From: Calothrix sp. NIES-4105
GTDB taxonomy: Bacteria; Cyanobacteriota; Cyanobacteriia; Cyanobacteriales; Nostocaceae
DNA length: 64,000 nucleotides
Assembly (NCBI RefSeq): GCF_002368415.1
Contig: NZ_AP018290.1
Coordinates: 2,803,614-2,867,613, forward strand
Reading direction: 5' to 3'
This document shows positions 36,870-46,230 of the stretch, in pieces. Position numbers and translations under genes: made by a program. Position 1 is the first letter of the stretch, and each line of letters begins with the position of its first letter. Under the pieces are notes generated by a model. That model saw nothing but the letters and a program-made list of their open reading frames with translations. It was not told the origin of the DNA and did no database searches.

Positions 36870-36932
36870 AAAACAACGAAAAAACAACGAAAAGGTTTAA
36901 AACTAAATGTTAAAAGCTCCACCAATGGTGGA
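36870..36932. promoter_or_regulatory. possible operator: repeated ACAACGAAAA and TCCACCA palindrome
   Basis: Two direct copies of ACAACGAAAA, 11 bases apart, at about 36873-36894, a third in reverse near 37058, and the dyad TCCACCA-A-TGGTGGA at 36918-36932. All lie upstream of the two-gene unit starting at 36783. The same ACAACGAAAA word occurs near 49350 in the GGTAC cluster. Spacing of one helix turn fits protein binding, but function is not shown. Confidence 0.4.
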
Positions 36933-37119
36933 ACTTTCTGCACTGCCAGGGAATAAACAGGCAAATGTTGGCGCCTTTTTAACACGCACCCGCATATGAG
37001 TAATGAAAAATTATGGTGACGAATGACATTATAGTTCCAGCGCGGAGCGTTTTAGTTTTCGTTGTATCAAAAGCCTCAAAAGCATTTATTAGGTTAAGGC
37101 GCCGAGCCAGAAGGCTTTA

Positions 37120-37449
37120 TCATTTACGAACAAGAGAAGTATCCTGACGTTGAGATTCAGAAACAGACTTATGATATTGTCCCCAAGCAAAAATAGGTAA
37201 AGCACTAGATGCAATTAAAATAGCAGTAGCAAGAATTACCGCAACTGGTTTACCACCAGCTTTGATTAAAATACTAAATATATTTTCTGCCGTTTGACCA
37301 CCGACTTTGACTAGTTCAACCGTATCTGATTGGTTTAGAGGTGCGGTGACATTTTCGACGATATCTAAAATTTGCTGCGTGGCGCCTAATCTGGTTTCAT
37401 TATCAGAAATTTCGAGGGAATTTTGGTTAGTAGGTAGCATCTGAGACAT
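37120..37449 (-). CDS. small membrane protein, hypothetical
   Basis: A 109-residue protein with a polar N-terminal half (NSLEISDNETRLGATQQILD) and one strong membrane helix (PVAVILATAILIASSALPIF, about residues 68-88) followed by a short basic tail. No family recognised. Single gene facing away from the HTH fragment to its right. Confidence 0.6.
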   Translation of the reverse strand: MSQMLPTNQNSLEISDNETRLGATQQILDIVENVTAPLNQSDTVELVKVGGQTAENIFSILIKAGGKPVAVILATAILIASSALPIFAWGQYHKSVSESQRQDTSLVRK

Positions 37450-37707
37450 AATGTGTACTCCGGGATAAGCGTGTTGGTAAAGTTTGTCTCCTAACCTTTG
37501 ATACGGAGAAACTTTTACTTGTGTACCACAACACTAAACTGAACAATGAAAGCAGACCAGACCTGAATTGGACAAATACTAAAATTCCCTTTTTTAACCA
37601 CTTATATGATAATTAGATAAATAAGTTACCTTTTTTGTACTTGACTGTGTGAGTATAAAGGAACTTGTTGTTAAAATAAAAACACTACCCACACTGACTA
37701 ACCAGCC

Positions 37708-38243
37708 ATGAGCAAACCACGTAAAAGTCGGGGCGTATGCGCTAGTCCTGAAGGAAAGAGACTACTTGAGGAAGCTAAGGATAATCAACGTCTAAGTTTT
37801 GAAAGGCGTATGTCGTAGCTATACTACGTCTAGAAAATTGGTTAATATTGCTATGTTTCAATTTGCAATCGCTTCAAAATAACTACTTACTTCCACGTGT
37901 TAGTGTGTTGCCATTGCCTAATTTATCTTATCGTTTGCAAAATTGGCTATTGAATGATTGGGAGGAAGGGTTATATAATTTAAATCAATTGTTAGCATAT
38001 ACATTGCAATTTAGACCTGTAATTACAGCTGTTAATAAAGTTCTTGAGAAAACTTAAAGTGACCAAATTATTTGGCGTGTTTCTCGTTTAGCAGCAAACC
38101 CTTTTGATTGGAAGCTAATATTTTTCACCTCTGCAAAAACAAATTTTTTATTAGATTTAGAACAAAATCTTCGCATAGACACTTCTTCTCGCGCGACTGC
38201 TGCCGGTTTTTGTTATTTATATGAAGAAGAACCCAATAAAGCT
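37708..38243 (+). pseudogene. broken 5' part of an HTH / AAA ATPase gene
   Basis: The frame at 37708-37818 reads MSKPRKSRGVCASPEGKRLL then EEAKDNQRLSFERRMS and stops; this is the start of the DNA-binding N-terminus seen on cyanobacterial STAND-like ATPases. After a frame change the coding sense resumes (YVVAILRLENWLI) and continues through 37848, but is stopped by an in-frame TAA at 38055-38057. After that stop the same frame runs without a break into the 501-codon gene at 38244. So one gene has been broken by a deletion or frameshift and a nonsense codon. Confidence 0.75.
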
Positions 38244-39749
38244 ATGAAAGCTTTTGCAGTAGTGCGTTCTCTCCTCTATGGTGAGGAGATGTATACCCTG
38301 GCTTCAACTCTAACTCTTTTCAAAGAAGCAAAAGATATACAAACTATCGCATCCATCCAACTCCCTGTTTTCCCCCAAGAAAATTTATTACGTCCTACTA
38401 CTTGGGAAACTCTCACATCCTTAAGCCAAGTTGTAGAAAACGTCCGCGTATTAAAACAAAGTTATTCTAAATACCAGCGTTCATTAGCCCTCAACCGTGC
38501 TTTAGGGTTACTCACCAACATCCTCAACAGTCCCGACATCTTACCAGAAGCGGAACGTGGCTTAATTTTAGATATCGCCCAAACTTGGAAAGAAGCTCTC
38601 CTACAAATAGCCAGCGAGGTAGGAGAAATTACCATCACCTCAGAAGTATGCAATCCTTATGTTGTTGGGCCTCCGGTAGAGGGTCATCTTTTCGTCGGGC
38701 GCCAAGATATTATTAGACAATTAAAGGAACTATGGGTTAAGGCAAACCAGTTACAATCTGTAGTCATATATGGTCACAGGCGGATGGGTAAAAGTTCTAT
38801 TCTCCGCAATGCTGCTAACTGTATAGGAGAAAAAGTACGGCTTGCTTATATTAACTTACAAGAGTTAGCTGATGCTGATAATTTAGGTGATGTGTTGATT
38901 GGTATTAGCGATGCTGTTTCCCAAGAGGTAAAAATACAGGCGCCATCAGATAATGAATATATAAACTCTCCGCAGCGCACTTTTAAACGTTACCTGCAAC
39001 AGGTGGCAAATAACCTTGGTGACTTTGGCTTAATTATAGGTTTAGATGAGTTTGAAAAAATTGAAGACTTAATAGAAGCAGGTAAGATTCCTGAAAACTT
39101 TATGGAGTACCTGCGAACTTTGGTACAAATGAGTCCCAAAATAGCCTTTGCTTTGGCAGGTTTGCATACATTAGAAGAAATGACCGCAGATTACTTTCAA
39201 CCTTTCTTTGCTAGCGTTGTTCCTCCAATTAAAGTATCTTTTATGACAGAGGAGGCGACAGCAGAGATTCTCGAAAACCCAGGTTTTGAAGATTTTCCGC
39301 TAGGTTACACACCAGAAGCTCTCAGCCAAATTTATACATTAACTTATGGTCAGCCTTATTTAGTTCAGTTACTAGGGTTTCAACTAGTTCGGCTTTATAA
39401 CGACTCAGTATTTGAAATGAAACTTCTTCGGGCGCCTATCTTTACAGTATCAGATGTAGAAGCAGTAGTTAATAACCCTGCTTTCTTCCAAGGAGGACGC
39501 GGTTACTTTGAGGGAGTGTGGGGTCAAGCATCAGATGGCGCCGTATTTCAACAAGATATATTAAAAGTAATCGCACCCTACCCAGAAGGATTAACTTTAA
39601 GAGAGATAGCGCAACTCGGCAACGCAACAGAAGAAGCAATAGAAACTTTAAAACGACATGATGTAATTGAAGTTAAAGAAGGAGAAGTGCGAATAGTTGT
39701 AGAATTATTTCGCCGTTGGGTAAACCAAGTCGCAAGCAGTTCCTCTTGA
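38244..39749 (+). CDS. AAA ATPase (archaeal-ATPase/STAND-like), remainder of a broken gene
   Basis: 501 residues counted from the first Met after the nonsense codon. A helical region (1-150) precedes an ATPase domain with VEGHLFVGRQDIIRQL, Walker A GHRRMGKSS (about 176-184), Walker B LIIGLDEFEKIED and an arginine-finger region. A winged-helix-like end (LTLREIAQLGNATEEAIETL) closes the protein. The ATPase part is intact, so an internal start could give a working product, but its upstream HTH part is lost. It looks like a conflict-type ATPase in decay. Confidence 0.7.
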   Translation: MKAFAVVRSLLYGEEMYTLASTLTLFKEAKDIQTIASIQLPVFPQENLLRPTTWETLTSLSQVVENVRVLKQSYSKYQRSLALNRALGLLTNILNSPDILPEAERGLILDIAQTWKEALLQIASEVGEITITSEVCNPYVVGPPVEGHLFVGRQDIIRQLKELWVKANQLQSVVIYGHRRMGKSSILRNAANCIGEKVRLAYINLQELADADNLGDVLIGISDAVSQEVKIQAPSDNEYINSPQRTFKRYLQQVANNLGDFGLIIGLDEFEKIEDLIEAGKIPENFMEYLRTLVQMSPKIAFALAGLHTLEEMTADYFQPFFASVVPPIKVSFMTEEATAEILENPGFEDFPLGYTPEALSQIYTLTYGQPYLVQLLGFQLVRLYNDSVFEMKLLRAPIFTVSDVEAVVNNPAFFQGGRGYFEGVWGQASDGAVFQQDILKVIAPYPEGLTLREIAQLGNATEEAIETLKRHDVIEVKEGEVRIVVELFRRWVNQVASSSS

Positions 39750-40118
39750 ATTTCTGATATATATGGTTTCATGTTGCTTTCTAAAAAACAATAGCAGATT
39801 ATCAATTACAGCATCCTTACAGCAGATTACGTGTTCATGCAATACATGTAGAGACGTTACATGTAACGTTTCTACGGGGTTTTGGGTATTATGCATGTAC
39901 TTCATCTACCTGAAATCTGCTGTATTTGGTAGCTGTTACAGGCGCCTCGATAGAAAGCTACGTAGTTTTATATGGGATAAAAGGCGCCGACCATTCAACT
40001 TTATTATTTACGAATAAGGGAAAATTAGCAACTGAGTCTGGAGCAGATATAACGGTAATTGTTATTTTAAATAACCAGGCTTTGTTTGCAACAAATCACT
40101 CATCCGTTACATCCGCTC
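39750..40118. other. intergenic region with dispersed repeats
   Basis: It holds a copy of the GTAGAGACGTTACA palindrome (39848-39875, one mismatch to the copy at 31072) and an ATCCGTTAC-type repeat at about 40097-40125. Frame 39926-40213 (+) contains a plausible coding-like stretch (IKGADHSTLLFTNKGKLATE) and may be a gene fragment, but its end runs over the kamA end and the repeat, so I do not call it. Confidence 0.45.
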
Positions 40119-41414
40119 TCATCCGTTGCAAGCCATCAACTCATAAAAAAACTCTTTTTCTCCAAACCCCGGCTTTAAATCACTCAACCAAGTCGCATTC
40201 TCATCAAACTTAGCAAAAAACGGGCGCCGACACCAATCAGGATTTCTACCTTGCAAAAACGACAACACAAAAACCTTCTCATCCCCAACTTTTGCAACCC
40301 CATCAACAACTATCTTACCAGGTAAAGCTGACATCACAGGCCCGCGCGCGGTTCGTGCCAACCCAGACACTTTTTGTATAGCAGCTTGATATATCTCCCA
40401 CGCGCGCACTAAAGGAATTTCAAAATGCCGACTGGCGCCCGTATCACGTTGCACAAACATATAATAAGGAATACAACCCAGTCTTACCTGAGAATTCCAC
40501 ATCCTTTGCCATACTTCAGGATTATCATTTATAGTACGCAGTAATGGAGCTTGCGTCCGAATTTCCGCTCCAGTGTTACGTATTCTCTTTATTGCTTGCT
40601 GGGCAATTTCTGGTTCTATTTCCTTCCAATGGTCATAATGTGCCATGATGGCAAGATGCTTTCCTTGGGCAATTACTTTTTCAAACAGTCGCAATATATC
40701 ATCGCTGTCCTGTTCGTCCACAAAGCGGTTTGGGTAATATGCAACGGATTTTGTACCGATGCGAATAGTTTGTATATGTTCAAATTCTTTATTTAACAAA
40801 GGTTCAATATATAATGCAAGATGACGTGCTTGCATTACCATCGGGTCACCTCCGGTTATCAAAACATCCGTGACTTGTTTATGATTTTGTAAATATGCTT
40901 GGAATGTTCCAGACTCGCGCGTGGCAAACTTAAAGCTATCACTACCGACGAACTGCGACCAGCGAAAGCAGAATGTACAGTAAGCATGGCAAGTTTGTCC
41001 AGCAGTTGGAAATATTAAAACGGTTTCGGGGTATTTATGTTGTATACCTGGGACTCGTTGACCATCCAGTGTAGGAATATTATATTCAACTTGTCCAGCA
41101 GGATGAGGGTTTAGGGTGGAGCGTATGTGAGAAGCTATTTCTTGGATATGTGCTTTCGGAGAATTATTTTCTAGTAACCAAATTATTTTACTCAATAATT
41201 GGGGCGCGAGCATTTCGGGTTGAGGAAAGGTCAAACGAAAAATAGGGTCTTCTGGAATATTATCCCAGTCGATTAGATTTTCGATAACATAGCTGTTAGT
41301 ACGGAATGGTAATACTTGTGCGACTGCTTTCATCGCTACACGGTAACTTTCTGAAAGCACTTTTAATTGAGGCAGCTTTTCGAGGTCTTCGACTCCATAG
41401 AATCGTAGTGTCAC
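40119..41414 (-). CDS. KamA-family (lysine 2,3-aminomutase-like) radical SAM protein
   Basis: A 431-residue radical SAM/PLP protein. The iron-sulfur site is CX3CX2C at Cys142, Cys146 and Cys149 (TCHAYCTFCF), followed by GGDPM at 188-192. The PLP lysine is probably Lys367 in ALPGKI, where true aminomutases have a longer Gly-rich PGGGGK loop. Classical enzymes move the alpha-amino group of lysine to C3; the altered loop suggests another substrate. It starts with GTG inside the stop codon of the STAND gene (GTGA, 41411-41414), so it is its translational partner. Such an enzyme as effector of a STAND protein is unusual. Confidence 0.88.
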   Translation of the reverse strand: MTLRFYGVEDLEKLPQLKVLSESYRVAMKAVAQVLPFRTNSYVIENLIDWDNIPEDPIFRLTFPQPEMLAPQLLSKIIWLLENNSPKAHIQEIASHIRSTLNPHPAGQVEYNIPTLDGQRVPGIQHKYPETVLIFPTAGQTCHAYCTFCFRWSQFVGSDSFKFATRESGTFQAYLQNHKQVTDVLITGGDPMVMQARHLALYIEPLLNKEFEHIQTIRIGTKSVAYYPNRFVDEQDSDDILRLFEKVIAQGKHLAIMAHYDHWKEIEPEIAQQAIKRIRNTGAEIRTQAPLLRTINDNPEVWQRMWNSQVRLGCIPYYMFVQRDTGASRHFEIPLVRAWEIYQAAIQKVSGLARTARGPVMSALPGKIVVDGVAKVGDEKVFVLSFLQGRNPDWCRRPFFAKFDENATWLSDLKPGFGEKEFFYELMACNG

Positions 41415-44400
41415 GTTACAATTGCTCCCAATGCTTTTAAGTTTTGCGTTTGTGCATCTGTCAGTCCCTTAACATCACGAATATCCATTGCTTCATACAA
41501 ATTCGGCAATCGAATCGTTTTCACTTCGTTACTTTCTAAATGCAATAATCTAATTGTTCCATCTTGACTTGCGCTAGCTAAGTAACCAGTTGTACTAAAT
41601 GCAACCGAACGAATCCAATCATTTTGCTCTTGGGGTTGGCAAATTTCTTGTCCAGTCTGAATATCCCAAAGTCTAAGCATTCGGTCTACTCCACCACTGG
41701 CAATAATTTTACCATCATGACTAAAAGCAACTGTACGAACAGATTTAGTATGTCCATACAAAGTTTGGCTATTTTCCCAAATGTGATTCGAGTTTGGGCG
41801 CCATATTCTTACCGTCCCATCTCCACCAGCACTTACAAGAATACCATCTGGACTAAAGCTAACCCACCATACCCAATCATTATGTCCTTCAAGTGTTTGA
41901 ATACAATCAAAGTTGAGATTATTTAGATTATCAACATGACGGCGCCAAAGTTTAATCGTACCATCTCCACCAGCCGAAGCAAGTAAACTACCAGATGAAT
42001 TAAAAGCAATAGAGCGTACCCATCCCGAATGACCTACTAAAGTTTGAACGCACTTCTTTAATTCAATATTCCAAATCTTAATAGTACAGTCATCGCTACA
42101 ACTTGCCAAAAAGCGGTTATCAGGACTAAACCTAACTTGACGTATCCAACTTGTATGACCTCCAAAAACCTGAGATTTACCAGTTTCAACATCCCAGACT
42201 CGAACTGTACCATCACCACTAGTCGTTGCGAGTGATTTCCCGTCTCCAGAAAAAATCACCGAACGTACCCAATCAGTATGTCCCCGTAACGTCGTATAAT
42301 TCAAGGTTTGTGAATGCAAGTTTTTTAAATCCCACAAACGAATCGTCCTATCTTCATATCCACTTGCAAGTGTATTACCATCCGGACTAAATGCAATTGA
42401 GAACAAACAATTTGTATATCCTTCAATCGTATTTAAACATCCCTGGTTAATATCCCATAGTTTAACTGTACGGTCAGCACTACCACTTGCGAACCTTTGT
42501 CCATCAGCACTAAACCGCACTGACTGTACCCAACTTGTATGTGTACGGAAAGTTTTAATACATTTACATAAATCTACATCCCACAACTTAACTGTTTGGT
42601 CTTCACTACCACTAAGCAATAACTTTCCATCAGCACTAAAGTCAACAGACCTAACCCAGTGTGAATGCTCAGTCAAAATTTTGCACTTTAGAGTTTCTAA
42701 ATCCCATAGTCGCACAGTTTTATCGCTTCCTGCACTCGCAACGAGTTTCCCATTAGGACTAAAACAAACGCTCCGAATACTACCACTGTGTCCACGTAAA
42801 ACTTGCAACGGTGTTTTAGTGTTTATGTCCCAAATTATAATCGTTTCATCATCACTCGCAGAAGCAAGCTGATTATTGACTTGATTAAAACTAACCGAAC
42901 GAACGCTCGCTTTATGTTCTGTTAGCGTACATACACATTCACCTGTAGTAATATTCCATAGTTTTACAGTTTTATCATCGCTAGCACTAGCTAAAATACC
43001 ATCACGGTTAAAACTGAGCGAACGAATCCAATCTGTGTGTCCTTCTAATAATTTAACAACGGTTTGTGTTTCTAGGCGCCAAATCCGAATATTATACTCA
43101 TCACCCGCACTTACCAAGAATTTGTCATCATTGCTAAACCGTACACTCCAAACCCAACCGTCATGTCCTTCCAAAAGAGCATAGGGAATTAATTTATCTT
43201 GAACAACTTCCCAAATATGAACATTACCGCTAACATCACCTCCAGCAAGTAAGTTACCACTGTTGCTAAATACAACCCAGATAACACCGCCTAATTGTGT
43301 AGAAAACAAACAAGACTTTAGGATAGAATGATTAAAACGCGCGTTTTTAAGCTTTAAACTTCTAAAATCAGCTTGTCTAATCGTCAACATCGAAAAATCA
43401 TACCCAGTTAAATCAGTTCCAAGATAACGGAACAAATTGAGTAAATTACCTCCAGCATACCCATTTTGTGGTTGTATGGACGCTCTTGATAATTTAGATT
43501 TAATCGCTGTGCATATTTTCTGTAAATGTTGTTCTAAATTGCTTTGACTACCAAAATGTCGCAGCAACCGTTGTAAAATCGGTTGTACAAACAAATTAAC
43601 TTGAATATTGCGAAGATAATCGCAATTAGTAGCTTTGATTAAACTATAATTATCTAATAAACTAATTTCTTCATTTTTAAGTTCGTTAGTGATTTGCAAA
43701 AGTAAGCTCTCTGTAGCATACTTCATTAACACAGGTTGCAGCGTGAAACCATTTCCACTTTCTTCAATAAACGAACGGCGCCGTAACGAGCTTATACTAT
43801 CTATAAGGTTTTGCTGTGCTTCTATAGTACTCACATCTTGCTGTAATTGTTGACGAGTTACAGGTTCATGATAAATAGACAACCAATAAACGACTTCTTG
43901 TTCAAACTCAGATAAACGATTGAACTGAGCATTGAATAAATCACGAATTTGACTCAAATACCCAAATCTTAAAAATTCCTTAATAAACTGTGAAATATCA
44001 CCTTGAAACGTTTCTTTAATTTCAGTAGCAACAATACGTAATTCGAGCGGATTTCCACCATAATACTCTGTTAACTCGCTCCATTCACTCTCTGACGCAT
44101 TAAAAGTTCCTAATTTAGTATAAAGTTGTTGTATATCATTGACTTGTAAACCACCTAGCTTTAAAATACAACACTGTTGATTCTCAGGATAATGATGAAA
44201 ATAAGTAAAATCGCTAGGAATTTCACGACTAGTTATAATTAAACAACTTTGATGCGTTGCTTCGCGAATGCGTCGTAATAATTCCCCATATTCTTCATAT
44301 TCTCGATAAAAGCTACCAACACGACCATCTTGCATAATAGACTCGACGTTATCAAGAACAAGTAAACATCGCCGAGTTTTTAAATACTCAATAATTTTTG

Positions 44401-44977
44401 AGATGCTGCTATTATCGGATAAATGACTGGAATTATAATCTAAGCCCAAATATATTAACCATTGTCTTAACATTTCTATTAACTTGATTGGCGCCTTTAA
44501 ATCTTGCCATATAATGCATTCAAAAGCAGCTTGATGTTCTCGAATAAACTGTGCAACTAACGTAGTTTTACCAATACCACCCATCCCAACAACAGCAAGA
44601 CATCGCAAATTGTTTTCAATAATACTTACTTTAATTTCATTCAGTTCTTTTGTTCTACCATAAAAACAACTAATATTTGGGATTTCACCATATATTGTAG
44701 TAATATTATTTTGTTGAAGTATATTTATAGGTGGTATTGTTTCGTTCGTATTTAAGTATTGTATACACAGTTGCATTAATTTGATTCGTTTATTGCCTTC
44801 TTTATCTTTAAAGAAAGTCAGGCAAATGTCACTCATGTGTTTTCTGACAGTATTAGTTTCAATTGTTAGAATACTGCTGATTTCGCTATCGCTTTTACCA
44901 GTAGCAAAATAATTTAATATTTCTTTCTGCTTTGGTGTCAGATGCAAGTAGTTAACATTAAAATCATCTTGATTCAT
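41411..44977 (-). CDS. LuxR-HTH / NB-ARC STAND protein with 14 WD40 repeats
   Basis: A 1188-residue protein. A LuxR-like helix-turn-helix lies at residues about 13-58 (LTPKQKEILNYFATGKSDSE). The NB-ARC NTPase has Walker A GMGGIGKTT at 131-139, Walker B LLVLDN at 205-210, the sensor SCLIITSRE and GGNPLELRIVA. A short pentapeptide-like link (ADFRSLKLKNARF) precedes 14 WD40 units from about residue 560 to 1160, enough for two propellers. The C-terminal GLTDAQTQNLKALGA motif is common in cyanobacterial STAND proteins. It overlaps the radical SAM gene by four bases and is divergent from the coiled-coil gene. I infer a sensor that controls one or both radical SAM enzymes. Confidence 0.92.
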   Translation of the reverse strand: MNQDDFNVNYLHLTPKQKEILNYFATGKSDSEISSILTIETNTVRKHMSDICLTFFKDKEGNKRIKLMQLCIQYLNTNETIPPINILQQNNITTIYGEIPNISCFYGRTKELNEIKVSIIENNLRCLAVVGMGGIGKTTLVAQFIREHQAAFECIIWQDLKAPIKLIEMLRQWLIYLGLDYNSSHLSDNSSISKIIEYLKTRRCLLVLDNVESIMQDGRVGSFYREYEEYGELLRRIREATHQSCLIITSREIPSDFTYFHHYPENQQCCILKLGGLQVNDIQQLYTKLGTFNASESEWSELTEYYGGNPLELRIVATEIKETFQGDISQFIKEFLRFGYLSQIRDLFNAQFNRLSEFEQEVVYWLSIYHEPVTRQQLQQDVSTIEAQQNLIDSISSLRRRSFIEESGNGFTLQPVLMKYATESLLLQITNELKNEEISLLDNYSLIKATNCDYLRNIQVNLFVQPILQRLLRHFGSQSNLEQHLQKICTAIKSKLSRASIQPQNGYAGGNLLNLFRYLGTDLTGYDFSMLTIRQADFRSLKLKNARFNHSILKSCLFSTQLGGVIWVVFSNSGNLLAGGDVSGNVHIWEVVQDKLIPYALLEGHDGWVWSVRFSNDDKFLVSAGDEYNIRIWRLETQTVVKLLEGHTDWIRSLSFNRDGILASASDDKTVKLWNITTGECVCTLTEHKASVRSVSFNQVNNQLASASDDETIIIWDINTKTPLQVLRGHSGSIRSVCFSPNGKLVASAGSDKTVRLWDLETLKCKILTEHSHWVRSVDFSADGKLLLSGSEDQTVKLWDVDLCKCIKTFRTHTSWVQSVRFSADGQRFASGSADRTVKLWDINQGCLNTIEGYTNCLFSIAFSPDGNTLASGYEDRTIRLWDLKNLHSQTLNYTTLRGHTDWVRSVIFSGDGKSLATTSGDGTVRVWDVETGKSQVFGGHTSWIRQVRFSPDNRFLASCSDDCTIKIWNIELKKCVQTLVGHSGWVRSIAFNSSGSLLASAGGDGTIKLWRRHVDNLNNLNFDCIQTLEGHNDWVWWVSFSPDGILVSAGGDGTVRIWRPNSNHIWENSQTLYGHTKSVRTVAFSHDGKIIASGGVDRMLRLWDIQTGQEICQPQEQNDWIRSVAFSTTGYLASASQDGTIRLLHLESNEVKTIRLPNLYEAMDIRDVKGLTDAQTQNLKALGAIVT

Positions 44978-44997
44978 ATCTTAACCTTCCGACTAAA

Positions 44998-45031
44998 ATT
45001 CACAAATGTGAATGAACTCACAAATGTTTAA
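44998..45031. promoter_or_regulatory. ATTCACA/TGTGAAT dyad, possible HTH operator
   Basis: A 16-base element with 7-base perfect arms (ATTCACA-AA-TGTGAAT) at 44998-45013 is followed after two bases by a related half-site (ACTCACAAATGTTT). It lies just upstream of the HTH-STAND gene in the divergent region, so autoregulation by that HTH is plausible but untested. Confidence 0.45.
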
Positions 45032-45169
45032 TGTAAAAGCTTCACTTTTGTACCGTACATAATAATTATTTTTCTGGCACAATCAAATTGTAGGTTGTAG
45101 GGAACTTAACTTACTCTAACTTATTATGATATTTACACCTAACATATTTATACATTTTTTGCGAATCAG

Positions 45170-45214
45170 TTGAATTTATTGAATTTATTGAATTTGTTGA
45201 ATTTATTGAATTAC
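45170..45214. repeat. 9-bp tandem repeat TTGAATTTA, five units
   Basis: Units start at 45170, 45179, 45188, 45197 and 45206, with one base changed in the third and the last cut short. The array ends 14 bases before the ATG of the coiled-coil gene, so it occupies the promoter or leader. Nine bases is close to one helix turn and also three codons. Confidence 0.75.
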
Positions 45215-45227
45215 TACATTATTATTT

Positions 45228-46211
45228 ATGAGCGGTTCAAAAGTATTTACATTCGATCCAACAATTGCATTGACAGGAATGGCGTTACATGCATATAAAG
45301 AACGACAACAGCATATGCATGACACGAAAATCAAAACGGAGTTAGCGACACAAGCAAGAATTGACGGAATTAACATCGAACACCAAGAACGGGCAGTAAT
45401 TGTACCATCTCAAGCGAAGCAGCTATCAATTCCTATTAATACAGATTCGCAATTCAAAATCAAAGCATTGCAATCGAAAATCGAGCAAATCAAACGTGAG
45501 TATCGAGAATTGGTAGAATATCAGCTTCTAGATTCTCAAACCGTCGAAAAAGCACTTTGTAAAGTCGAAACAGCATTATCATCGAATGAATTGGCAGTTG
45601 CAGAAACGCAATTACAACTGTTGGATGACGCGCGTATTCTTGGAGTACAATTGCGACACGCCAAAATCCGCGCGCATGTAGAGTATTTACAAGCACGTAT
45701 CAGAAACTTACAACCAAATATTCCGAAACAAATTGTTTTAGATTTAGAAAAGCGAGTAAGCAGTTACCGTAATGACTGGATGCAGTGCGACACAGCACAA
45801 GAAATTCATATTCATGCATATATTAACGAATTAGAAGCACAAGTTGAACAAATTCAAATTGCTGCGGATAACTTGGTTGATTCATGGTTAGAAGTTGGTT
45901 ACGACGCGCGAATCATAGGAATTGACGACGGAGATATAGTAATTCAAGTTGCAACACATGACTGTGCAAATACAGAGATACGAATACAATTTACTGGAGA
46001 AAAAATAGATTTATTGGCGCCATCTGAAGAACCAGAGTTATGTACAGATAGAACGTTTGCAGCTTTACGTCTTTTTCAACAACAAGGATATCAACTTCAA
46101 TGGACATACTGGGATGGTAACGTCATTCCAGGAAGATGGCGAAATTTATACTCAAATACTGACTCAGCATCAGTGCGTCTTCAAATGCATCAAGCTCAAC
46201 AAGGAACGTGA
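45228..46211 (+). CDS. coiled-coil protein of the radical SAM locus
   Basis: A 327-residue cytosolic protein. The N-terminus (FDPTIALTGMALHAYKERQQ) is short and may be helical; two coiled-coil stretches follow at about 75-175 and 180-225. The C-terminal 100 residues form a mixed alpha/beta domain (RIIGIDDGDIVIQVATHDC, then YQLQWTYWDGNVIPGRWRN). No catalytic motif is visible. It lies 19 bp upstream of the radical SAM gene on the same strand. It might be the substrate, scaffold or adaptor of that enzyme; this is inference. I do not recognise the family. Confidence 0.75.
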   Translation: MSGSKVFTFDPTIALTGMALHAYKERQQHMHDTKIKTELATQARIDGINIEHQERAVIVPSQAKQLSIPINTDSQFKIKALQSKIEQIKREYRELVEYQLLDSQTVEKALCKVETALSSNELAVAETQLQLLDDARILGVQLRHAKIRAHVEYLQARIRNLQPNIPKQIVLDLEKRVSSYRNDWMQCDTAQEIHIHAYINELEAQVEQIQIAADNLVDSWLEVGYDARIIGIDDGDIVIQVATHDCANTEIRIQFTGEKIDLLAPSEEPELCTDRTFAALRLFQQQGYQLQWTYWDGNVIPGRWRNLYSNTDSASVRLQMHQAQQGT

Positions 46212-46230
46212 AAATACAGGAATATTAAAA

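Noticed and set aside
39926-40213. 95-codon plus-strand frame with plausible residues (IKGADHSTLLFTNKGK)
   Set aside because: It runs over the end of the KamA gene and the ATCCGTTAC repeat. It could be a gene fragment, but I cannot support a product.
46057-46230. Extended N-terminus of the small radical SAM protein
   Set aside because: The longer frame overlaps the coding end of the coiled-coil gene, and homology starts at the Met encoded at 46231.
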